This document shows positions 5,552-10,531 of a DNA stretch of 10,531 nucleotides, piece after piece. Location of the stretch: NCBI GenBank assembly GCA_012270135.1, contig JAAXIW010000012.1, positions 1 through 10,531 on the forward strand, written 5' to 3'. The notes under the pieces are model-generated. The model saw nothing but the letters and a program-made list of their open reading frames with translations, had not been told where the DNA came from and ran no database searches. The translations under genes and the position numbers were made by a program. Source of the DNA: Brevundimonas sp. GTDB taxonomy: Bacteria; Pseudomonadota; Alphaproteobacteria; Caulobacterales; Caulobacteraceae. Each line of letters begins with the position of its first letter. The stretch's first letter is position 1.

Positions 5552-6309
5552 TGAAGCACTCCCGTCGGGCTCTCCGCCGTGGCCAGCTGCAGGACGCCCA
5601 TCAGCGTCGCCCGCGTCTCGCCGTCCGCGACGCCGTCGACCTGCCCCGGCCGCCAGTGGCGCTGGAAGGCCTCGACGGTCAGCCTGGTCGCCTCATCGTA
5701 GTCGCCGCCCGGCTGGAGCCCGTAGCCGAGCCGGTGAAGGCCGGCGCGCAGGACGATGACGCCGAGCCCCTCGTCGCCGACCGAAAGGGGCGCACCGAGG
5801 GCGGCGATCCGCTCCCGCGCCGGCTCGAACCACAGGCCGTGGCCCAGCGAGGCCAGCCGCTTCCATGGAAACAACTCCCCGGGGTCCTGTTTGCGTTCGG
5901 GGGCGAGGTCGGAATGACCGATGATGCGGACGTCAGGGATGGTCCAGCGGGTGCGGATGTCGCTGACCAGGCTGATCACGGCGGCGATCTGCGCCTCGGA
6001 GAAGTCGCGATAACCGAATTCGTGGCCCGGGTTGACGATCTCGATCCCAATCGAGGCGGCGTTGCAGTCCAACTCGCCCTGCCAGGCCCCCTTGCCGGCG
6101 TGCCAGGCGCGGCGCTCCTCGGCCACCAGCCGCAAGATCGAGCCATCTTCGTCGACGACATAGTGGGCCGACACCTTCGCCTCGGGATCCCTCAGGCGGG
6201 CGACCGCCTCTTCGCCCGTGCGCATGCCGGTATAGTGCAGCACCAGCATGTCGGGCGGCCCCCGCCGCTGATCGAAATTGGGCGACGGCGCGTCCCGGAC
6301 GACCAGCAT
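5548..6309 (-). CDS. AmpD-like N-acetylmuramoyl-L-alanine amidase with C-terminal peptidoglycan-binding domain
   Basis: Zinc amidase of the Amidase_2 (PGRP-like) fold that cleaves the MurNAc-L-Ala bond in muropeptides or peptidoglycan. The 253-residue product shows the zinc ligands H25 (in VLHYTG), H132 (GHSDLAPERK) and D142 (QDPGELFPW), with catalytic candidates E90 (IEIVNPG) and K140. SAHYVVDEDG (47-56) and WHAG (69-72) are further family motifs. A PG_binding_1-type domain occupies about 185-240 (LHRLGYGL, AFQRHWRPGQVDGVAD). No signal peptide is visible, which suggests a cytoplasmic recycling enzyme acting on 1,6-anhydro-muropeptides, although AmiD-type enzymes share the domain layout. I chose ATG 6309-6307, one base after the upstream stop (TAGAATG); a longer frame starting at 6387 would overlap that gene. 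Its stop overlaps the next gene as GTGA. Confidence 0.9.
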   Translation of the reverse strand: MLVVRDAPSPNFDQRRGPPDMLVLHYTGMRTGEEAVARLRDPEAKVSAHYVVDEDGSILRLVAEERRAWHAGKGAWQGELDCNAASIGIEIVNPGHEFGYRDFSEAQIAAVISLVSDIRTRWTIPDVRIIGHSDLAPERKQDPGELFPWKRLASLGHGLWFEPARERIAALGAPLSVGDEGLGVIVLRAGLHRLGYGLQPGGDYDEATRLTVEAFQRHWRPGQVDGVADGETRATLMGVLQLATAESPTGVLQ

Positions 6310-6310
6310 T

Positions 6311-6634
6311 CTACCGGCCCGGTCGCTCCCAGCCGTAGGCGACCCAGGCGCCATCGACCTTGCGCGCCTCGATGACATCGTCGCCACGGCGGTTGCGGGC
6401 GGTCATCCGTCGGCGAGCCCGGACGGCGAGGCTGGCGAAGAAAACCAGCGCGCCGGCGAACAGGGCGATCACGGCCACCGCGGCGGCGGTGAACACAGCG
6501 AGGACAGCGCCGATGGCCATGGCCGCCAAGGTGGCGATGACGCCGCCCAGCCACATCACCGAGGCGACGAGGCCATTGGCGGGGCGCCGGGCGGATGGGC
6601 CGGAACCGAAGATCAGGCGGTCGGGCTGGGTCAT
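6311..6634 (-). CDS. Small two-helix inner-membrane protein, unknown function
   Basis: A 107-residue protein that I do not recognise. A polar N-terminus of about 20 residues is followed by two hydrophobic Ala/Val-rich segments at about 21-43 and 45-71, which probably form a helical hairpin in the inner membrane. A basic stretch (VRARRRMTARNRR) follows, then a short soluble tail containing GDDVIEARKVDGAWVAYGWE. The ATG at 6634-6632 is preceded by a good ribosome site, AGAGAGG, seven bases upstream. An in-frame extension to 6703 has no such site. The stop is one base before the amidase start, so the two are probably co-translated, and sppA lies 109 bp upstream on the same strand. Confidence 0.8.
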   Translation of the reverse strand: MTQPDRLIFGSGPSARRPANGLVASVMWLGGVIATLAAMAIGAVLAVFTAAAVAVIALFAGALVFFASLAVRARRRMTARNRRGDDVIEARKVDGAWVAYGWERPGR

Positions 6635-6648
6635 GACTTTACCTCTCT

Positions 6649-6666
6649 GGCGTTGCGAACAACGCC
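6649..6666 (-). other. UUCG stem-loop abutting a ribosome binding site
   Basis: On the minus strand GGCGTTG-TTCG-CAACGCC forms a perfect 7-bp stem with a TTCG loop. It ends directly against the AGAGAGG Shine-Dalgarno of the small membrane protein gene. There is no following U-tract. It could stabilise the mRNA end or modulate translation, or cap the sppA transcript. Confidence 0.5.
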
Positions 6667-6696
6667 GAACTCCGAATGTCGGTCCATCGAGGTGAA

Positions 6697-6709
6697 CGGT
6701 CAATGACCG
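6697..6709. repeat. 13-bp perfect palindrome between sppA and the small membrane gene
   Basis: CGGTCA-A-TGACCG on the plus strand, 6-bp arms around one base, 35 bp downstream of the sppA stop. Such symmetry fits an operator. The minus-strand TTGACC within it also resembles a -35 element, but no good -10 follows. Confidence 0.4.
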
Positions 6710-6743
6710 GCCGCTTCACAGGCGAGTGTCCGATTGTCGCTGT

Positions 6744-8525
6744 TCAGTAGGGCTGATCGGCCAGCACCGTGGCTCCGGAAGCCCGCGCCCGCTCGGTCTG
6801 CAGTCGGCGAACGGCCGCCTCCGCCTCCGGATCGTTCATGATCGCCCCGATGCCGACCAGCACCCGCGCCGCCTCACCCGAGACACCGAACATTTCGGAC
6901 AGAGCCGCGAATGGCGACTTCGATTCCGGATAGCGTTTGAAGCGAACGGACTCGTCGGTCGGAATCGACGCCAGCTGGCGGGCCTTGGCGATGGCCTCCT
7001 CGATGCCGCCGAGCTGATCCACCAGACCGAGAGACCGGGCCTGGGCCCCGGTCCAGACCCGGCCGCGAGCGATCTCGCGCACCCGGGCTGGCGGCAGGCT
7101 GCGCCCGCGGGCGACCCGGACGATGAACTCCTCATAGGTCCGGTCTATCGAAGCCGCGAAGGCGGCGCGGTCGGCGGCGTCGAACGGTTCGGATGGCGAG
7201 AAGGCGTCGGCGTACCCGCCCCCGACGGTCAGGTTGCGCATGTCGATGCCAAACCGGCCCAAGGCGTCGGCGAGCACAAGCTTGCCCCCAAAGACGCCGA
7301 TCGAGCCGGTCAGGGTCGAGGGCTGGGCCACGATCCAGTTGGCTTCCGAACTGACCCAGTAGCCTCCGGATGCGGCATAGTCGCCCATGGACACCACCAC
7401 GGGCTTGCCGGCCGCCTTGGCCGCGCGCACCGCCGCCAGGATTTGCTCAGAGGCGTCGGGCGAACCCCCGGGCGACGACACGCGGAACACGATGGCCTTC
7501 ACGGCGTCGTCCTCGATGGCGTCGTAGATGGCCTCGGCCAGGTCGTCGGACATGATCGACGAGCCGTCCCCGAACGGGTCGGCGCCGCCGCCCGTACCCG
7601 TCATGATGGCCCCCTCGCCGCCGACGATGGCGATGGCGTTGCGGCCCGAGCCGTTGCGCGAACCCTTCGACGCGGCGTAGTCGCCAAACTCCATGATCTC
7701 GGCGCCGTCGCCGGCCCGGCGCTTCGCCTCGGCCTCGGCCTCCTCGACCTGGCCGATCTTGTCGATGAGCCGGCGCTGAAGGGCCTGGGCCGAGGAGTGG
7801 GGTCCCGCCTCGATGGTCGCGCGCAGCGCCTGCGCCGTCACCTTGCGGTCCTGCGCCGCATTGGCCAGGGCGGAGGTGTAGATGGAGCTCATCCAGGCGG
7901 TCATCGCCTCGCGATGGGCCGGGGTGAAATCGCTCTCGGTATATTCGTTGACGGCGTTCTTGTACTCGTAGCGCTGCTCGAACTGGGCGTTGACGCCGTA
8001 TTTCTCGAAGGCGCGACCGAGGAAGATGGATTCGGCCGAGAAGCCCGCCAGCTGGAAGCTGGAGGTATTCTGCATCCAGAGTTCAGAGGCCGAGGCCCCG
8101 ATCATGTAGCTGGAGACAGCGGCCCCGACGGGCTGGAAGCCCTGGGCGTGGGCGATGACCCGCTTGCCCGACGCTCGGAAGCGGCGAATGGCCTGCCGAA
8201 CCTCGTCAGCGGCGGCCGGCGTGATTCCGGCCTCCGGCAGGCGGACCAGCAGCACCTTGACGCGGGAGTCGTCCTCGGCTTGGGCGAGGGTGTCCACAAT
8301 TTGCATGGTGGACAGGCCGCCACCGCCGAACAGGGCGAACGGATTGGTCGGAGCCTGGTCGCTGACGCCCTCGCGCAGATCAAGTTCCAGCACCGTGTTC
8401 GACGGGGTCGGTTCCTTGGAGGACGCCGAGCCGATCGCGATGGCGATCAGGATGAAGGGCACCACCACGAGAAAGAGGAACAGGCCGGTGAAAACACCGA
8501 GAACGGTGAGGAAAAACTGCTTCAT
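6744..8525 (-). CDS. sppA: Signal peptide peptidase SppA, long (67 kDa) type
   Basis: Membrane-anchored Ser/Lys peptidase of family S49 that degrades released signal peptides in the inner membrane. The 593-residue product has a short N-terminus and one membrane helix at about 4-31. It carries two tandem S49 domains as in the E. coli enzyme. By family alignment the general base is K189 in YEYKNAVNEYT and the nucleophile is S386 in GDYAASGGYW, followed by PSTLTGSIGVFG (402-413). FRVSSPGG (347-354) forms the oxyanion-region motif. The ATG at 8525-8523 fits the family start directly before the membrane helix; a TTG 21 codons upstream is rejected because it lies across the promoter. No clear Shine-Dalgarno is seen, and a promoter lies about 50 bp upstream. 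Confidence 0.96.
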   Translation of the reverse strand: MKQFFLTVLGVFTGLFLFLVVVPFILIAIAIGSASSKEPTPSNTVLELDLREGVSDQAPTNPFALFGGGGLSTMQIVDTLAQAEDDSRVKVLLVRLPEAGITPAAADEVRQAIRRFRASGKRVIAHAQGFQPVGAAVSSYMIGASASELWMQNTSSFQLAGFSAESIFLGRAFEKYGVNAQFEQRYEYKNAVNEYTESDFTPAHREAMTAWMSSIYTSALANAAQDRKVTAQALRATIEAGPHSSAQALQRRLIDKIGQVEEAEAEAKRRAGDGAEIMEFGDYAASKGSRNGSGRNAIAIVGGEGAIMTGTGGGADPFGDGSSIMSDDLAEAIYDAIEDDAVKAIVFRVSSPGGSPDASEQILAAVRAAKAAGKPVVVSMGDYAASGGYWVSSEANWIVAQPSTLTGSIGVFGGKLVLADALGRFGIDMRNLTVGGGYADAFSPSEPFDAADRAAFAASIDRTYEEFIVRVARGRSLPPARVREIARGRVWTGAQARSLGLVDQLGGIEEAIAKARQLASIPTDESVRFKRYPESKSPFAALSEMFGVSGEAARVLVGIGAIMNDPEAEAAVRRLQTERARASGATVLADQPY

Positions 8526-8573
8526 GGCGATGGGAGTCGTCCAGGGCGCGGGCCGGGCGATGGCCACATTTCG

Positions 8574-8601
8574 ACCATAGAGCGGCAAGCCTTGCGGTCA
8601 A
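8574..8601 (-). promoter_or_regulatory. sppA promoter
   Basis: On the minus strand TTGACC (8601-8596) is followed after 16 bases by TATGGT (8579-8574), giving a predicted start near 8567 and a leader of about 42 bases. The -35 fits the Caulobacter TTGACGS-type element and the surrounding CTCTATGGTC fits its CTA-containing -10. Confidence 0.6.
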
Positions 8602-8639
8602 ATGAACTGCCCGTAACAAGCGAGCGGCGCCGCAATATG

Positions 8640-8659
8640 GAATGTTGCGTCGCAACAGG
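8640..8659. repeat. Palindromic 20-mer, copy 2 (sppA-panD divergent region)
   Basis: Reads GAATGTTGCGTCGCAACAGG. The core TGTTGCG-T-CGCAACA is a perfect 7-bp inverted repeat around one base. It is nearly identical to 4544-4563. It ends five bases upstream of the panD -35 element, a usual place for an activator or repressor, and lies about 40 bp upstream of the sppA -35. Confidence 0.6.
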
Positions 8660-8664
8660 GACGA

Positions 8665-8693
8665 TTGATGACGGCGGTCGGACGCCCTATATG
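8665..8693 (+). promoter_or_regulatory. panD promoter
   Basis: TTGATG (8665-8670), a 17-base spacer, and TATATG (8688-8693) form a good vegetative promoter. The start would be near 8700, leaving a leader of about 48 bases before the panD ATG. No strong Shine-Dalgarno precedes panD. Confidence 0.65.
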
Positions 8694-8747
8694 AGCATCC
8701 TGCGAGCGGGGGCCGATCGCCCCGCGTCATCCCGGACCGCACTCCCC

Positions 8748-9104
8748 ATGCTGGTCACCCTGATGAAATCCAAGCTGCACCGTGCGACGGTGACCCAGGC
8801 CGACCTCGACTATGAAGGCTCGATCGCCATCGACGCCGACCTGCTGGACGCCGCGGGCATCTTTCCGCACGAGCAGGTTGACGTGCTGAACATCACCAAC
8901 GGCCAGCGCTTCACCACCTACGCCATCGAGGCCCCGCGTGGTTCGCGCGTCGTCGGCGTCAACGGCGCCGCCGCCCGTCTGGTGCAGAAGAATGACAAGG
9001 TCATCGTCGTGACCTACGGCCAGCTGCCGCAGGAAGAAGCCCGCCAGTGGTCGCCGACCGTGGTGCTGCTGGACGACCGCAACGAGATCAAGCGCGCGGC
9101 TTGA
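8748..9104 (+). CDS. panD: Aspartate 1-decarboxylase proenzyme PanD
   Basis: Pyruvoyl enzyme that decarboxylates L-aspartate to beta-alanine for pantothenate and coenzyme A synthesis in the cytoplasm. The 118-residue product has near the usual length. It begins with the family pattern MLVTLMKSKLHRATVTQADL (K9 is the active-site lysine). The self-cleavage site is G24-S25 within DYEGSIAID, which yields the beta chain and the pyruvoyl-bearing alpha chain. Y58 (TTY) and N72-G73-A74-A75-A76 (VNGAAARLV) are the conserved residues of cleavage and active site. The ATG at 8748 gives the normal N-terminus. A very long open frame reaching back to 6726 is the antisense of sppA and is not used. The gene is divergent from sppA and is followed 42 bp later by a small membrane protein gene. 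Confidence 0.97.
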   Translation: MLVTLMKSKLHRATVTQADLDYEGSIAIDADLLDAAGIFPHEQVDVLNITNGQRFTTYAIEAPRGSRVVGVNGAAARLVQKNDKVIVVTYGQLPQEEARQWSPTVVLLDDRNEIKRAA

Positions 9105-9126
9105 CGCCGGCCTCGCGGGGGCCTTC

Positions 9127-9141
9127 CCTCCCACAGGGAGG
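9127..9141 (+). promoter_or_regulatory. Hairpin containing the Shine-Dalgarno of the next gene
   Basis: CCTCCC-ACA-GGGAGG is a perfect 6-bp inverted repeat with a three-base loop. Its 3' arm is the AGGGAGG ribosome site, five bases upstream of the ATG at 9147. Pairing would hide the site, so translation may depend on something that opens the helix, such as ribosomes finishing panD. There is no U-tract, so a panD terminator is less likely. Confidence 0.5.
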
Positions 9142-9146
9142 CGCCG

Positions 9147-9419
9147 ATGGCCCGCAGCGTTCGATGGATCAAATGGCTGCTCTACGGCCTCTACGCCGTG
9201 GCGGGCGCGCTCGCCCTGATGCTGGCCGCTCCGGCAGGGCTTGAACTGCTGGGCCTGCCGATCGACCAGCTGACCTTCCTGCCAGCCCGGATCCTCGCCA
9301 TGCCGTGGAGCCTGATCCTGCTGGTTTGGGACGACGGCCCCGTCACCGCCCTGGCTATCCTCGGCGTCGGCTACATCCTCAACCTCGGCGTCGGGATGGT
9401 GCTCGTGCGCGCGGAATAG
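9147..9419 (+). CDS. Small integral membrane protein, unknown function
   Basis: A 90-residue hydrophobic protein that I do not recognise. A short basic start (MARSVRWIKW) leads into a membrane segment at about 9-31. A middle stretch (PIDQLTFLPARILAMPWSLILLVWDDG) could dip into or cross the membrane, and a clear helix follows at about 67-88 (ALAILGVGYILNLGVGMVL). The basic N-terminus suggests it faces the cytoplasm. The start has a strong ribosome site, AGGGAGG at 9135-9141. The gene follows panD by 42 bp without its own obvious promoter, so it is probably co-transcribed, though a link to pantothenate synthesis is not shown. It ends in front of a hairpin facing the convergent SIMPL gene. Confidence 0.8.
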   Translation: MARSVRWIKWLLYGLYAVAGALALMLAAPAGLELLGLPIDQLTFLPARILAMPWSLILLVWDDGPVTALAILGVGYILNLGVGMVLVRAE

Positions 9420-9426
9420 CCCGGTG

Positions 9427-9464
9427 CAAGACGGCCCCTCCCGCATGGCGGAAAGGGCCGCTTG
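9427..9464. terminator. Hairpin between convergent genes, probable bidirectional terminator
   Basis: CAAG (9427-9430) and CGGCCC (9432-9437) pair with GGGCCG (9455-9460) and CTTG (9461-9464), with one bulged A, and an inner CCGC/GCGG pair extends the stem. It lies between the stop codons of the plus-strand small gene and the minus-strand SIMPL gene. The T-tract is poor in both directions, so strength is uncertain. Confidence 0.6.
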
Positions 9465-9482
9465 GTCCCCCTTAGAGGCAGT

Positions 9483-10292
9483 CTATCGGTTCAGGTCATA
9501 CACCCCGGTGATGTCGATCCGCACCGTCAGTTCGCCGGCGGCCACCGGGGTCGCGCCCCCATCCATGGCCATCTCCGCGCGGGCGTACATGGGCTGCGGC
9601 GGACGCGGGCTGTAGCCGCCGCCCTCGGTCAGCGAACGGATGCCGCCCAGCGGCACGCCCAGCGCCTGCGAATACAGCGCCGCCTTGGCTTGCAGATTGC
9701 GCACGGCCATCTGGCGCGCCTGGTTCTCGGCGGAGGTCGGATCCTTCAGGCCGAACGAGATGCCGTCGATCTGGTTGACGCCCGCCGCGACCACCGCGTC
9801 AGCAGTCGTGCCGACGGCGGTCAGATCGTCGATCACCACCGTCACCCGGTTATTGGCCTGATAGCCGCGTAGCCGGGGCGGTTCGTTCTGGACGTAGTCG
9901 TACTGGGCCGACAGGTTCAGACCCGAGGTCTGAACATCGCGCTCGGTGATGCCGGCGCGGCGCAGGGCGGTCATGACCTGGTTCATGCGAGCGGCGTTCT
10001 GGCTCATCGCCTCGGCGGCGGTCGCGGCTTCCGTGACCACGCCGAAGCTGATCGTCGCCATGTCCGGAGCGGCCTTGACCTCGCCATAGGCCGACAGGTT
10101 CAGCGAGGGGCGCTCGGTCACCGCCTGGATGGTCAGCGGCGCGCCGCCGCCCGGCTGGCTCTGGGCGAAGGCGGCCGGGGCCGCGAAGGCGACGGCGGCC
10201 GCCGCAAGCAGGCTTCCGCTCATCAGCAGGATCCGATTGGACAGGGCCGGCGCGGCAGCAGCGCGGGACTTTGAAGCGTTGGGTCGGTTCAT
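9483..10292 (-). CDS. Periplasmic SIMPL (DUF541) domain protein
   Basis: Secreted protein of the SIMPL/DUF541 family, which includes E. coli YggE; members are often associated with oxidative stress tolerance but the biochemical role is not settled. The 269-residue product has a long signal peptide: a basic N-terminus, a hydrophobic core at about 21-40 and a probable cleavage after AFA at 43. The SIMPL domain covers about 62-268, with the family pattern LNLSAYGEVKAAPDMATISFGV (in parts at 65-85), AARMNQVMTALRRAGI, DVQTSGLNLSAQYDY, GYQANNRVTVVIDDL and the C-terminal LTVRIDITGVYDL. The ATG at 10292-10290 has a good AGGAG seven bases upstream. An EcfG/SigT-type promoter lies upstream at 10373-10399, which fits a stress role. 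Confidence 0.92.
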   Translation of the reverse strand: MNRPNASKSRAAAAPALSNRILLMSGSLLAAAAVAFAAPAAFAQSQPGGGAPLTIQAVTERPSLNLSAYGEVKAAPDMATISFGVVTEAATAAEAMSQNAARMNQVMTALRRAGITERDVQTSGLNLSAQYDYVQNEPPRLRGYQANNRVTVVIDDLTAVGTTADAVVAAGVNQIDGISFGLKDPTSAENQARQMAVRNLQAKAALYSQALGVPLGGIRSLTEGGGYSPRPPQPMYARAEMAMDGGATPVAAGELTVRIDITGVYDLNR

Positions 10293-10372
10293 GAGTCGTC
10301 TCCTGATGCGGATCGGTCCGTCTGAAGATGGGTGCGGACCATGGCGGCACCTTGGCCATACGTGTCTGAACC

Positions 10373-10399
10373 AACGCATGGCGCCTATCGGCAGGTTCC
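10373..10399 (-). promoter_or_regulatory. EcfG/SigT-type general stress promoter of the SIMPL gene
   Basis: On the minus strand GGAACC (10399-10394), a 17-base spacer and CGTT (10376-10373) match the alphaproteobacterial EcfG (Caulobacter SigT) consensus GGAAC-N17/18-CGTT. Transcription would start near 10366, leaving a leader of about 74 bases before the ATG. No convincing vegetative promoter was found in this stretch. Confidence 0.65.
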
Positions 10400-10445
10400 A
10401 TTCATCGGCGGGAAATCAGGGTTCGTCAGAGGCCGCGCATGACGC

Positions 10446-10474
10446 TTGGCAAGTCGCCGCACCGCCTGCTAGGC
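10446..10474 (+). promoter_or_regulatory. tRNA promoter
   Basis: TTGGCA (10446-10451), 17 bases, then CTAGGC (10469-10474) within GCTAGGCG. The -10 resembles the Caulobacter housekeeping GCTANAWC element. The start would be near 10481, about ten bases before the tRNA. Confidence 0.5.
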
Positions 10475-10490
10475 GAGAACGAGCCACGGA

Positions 10491-10531
10491 GGGCGCGTAG
10501 CTCAATGGTTAGAGCCGACCGCTCATAACGG
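10491..10531 (+). tRNA. tRNA with CAU anticodon (elongator Met or lysidine-modified Ile2), 5' 41 nt
   Basis: The acceptor strand GGGCGCG (10491-10497), T8-A9, D-arm GCTC/GAGC (10500-10503 and 10512-10515) with loop AATGGTTA, and anticodon stem GACCG (10517-10521) are clear. The anticodon loop CTCATAA places CAT at 10524-10526. The anticodon stem begins to close with CGG at the window edge. It is not initiator-like, because G1 and the D-arm differ from the usual CGCGGGG start. Elongator Met versus Ile2 cannot be decided without the 3' half. Confidence 0.93.

Noticed and set aside
6726..8747. Very long plus-strand open frame running into panD
   Set aside because: It is the antisense of sppA, kept open by GC-rich codon structure. 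The minus-strand frame encodes a complete SppA with catalytic residues, and panD has a normal start at 8748.
1..10531. Mobile elements, CRISPR arrays, prophage or defence genes
   Set aside because: No transposase, integrase, terminal inverted repeats, regularly spaced long repeats or phage-like genes were seen; base composition is even and the genes are core functions.

Overview
The window looks like chromosomal core DNA from a high-GC alphaproteobacterium of the Caulobacterales, most likely Brevundimonas or a close relative. The evidence is the very high GC at third codon positions, the mraZ-rsmH-ftsL-ftsI-murE order, Caulobacter-like promoter elements (TTGACC/TTGGCA -35 boxes with CTA-type -10 boxes) and alphaproteobacterial regulatory words (GTTC-N7-GTTC and GGAACC-N17-CGTT). 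I see no mobile element, CRISPR array or phage gene. The genus is an inference.

Most genes are on the minus strand. Reading that strand from high to low coordinates: sppA (8525-6744), a small two-helix membrane protein (6634-6311), a cytoplasmic AmpD-like amidase (6309-5548), a DUF6678-like protein (5551-5024), the RNase P RNA rnpB (about 5021-4641), then the start of the division and cell wall (dcw) cluster: mraZ (4332-3847), rsmH (3850-2900), ftsL (2903-2481), ftsI (2484-739) and the first 247 codons of murE (742 to the window edge). All four junctions from mraZ to murE are the same 4-bp ATGA overlap. This suggests that a cell wall regulator, a 16S rRNA methyltransferase, the divisome proteins FtsL and FtsI, and the MurE ligase are translated as one coupled unit.

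On the plus strand lie panD (8748-9104), a small membrane protein (9147-9419) and the first 41 nt of a CAU-anticodon tRNA at the right edge. A minus-strand SIMPL/DUF541 protein (10292-9483) converges on the small membrane gene across a hairpin and diverges from the tRNA.

The least expected content is regulatory. Upstream of mraZ there are four ATGGG direct repeats at an exact 10-bp period (MraZ operator), an SOS-type direct repeat and a near-consensus DnaA box, all within about 130 bp. A 20-bp palindromic word occurs twice, once between rnpB and mraZ and once just upstream of the panD promoter. The SIMPL gene has a good general stress (EcfG/SigT-type) promoter. The small gene after panD has its Shine-Dalgarno inside a hairpin. 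No wholly novel protein system is visible; the genes are mostly conserved housekeeping genes.
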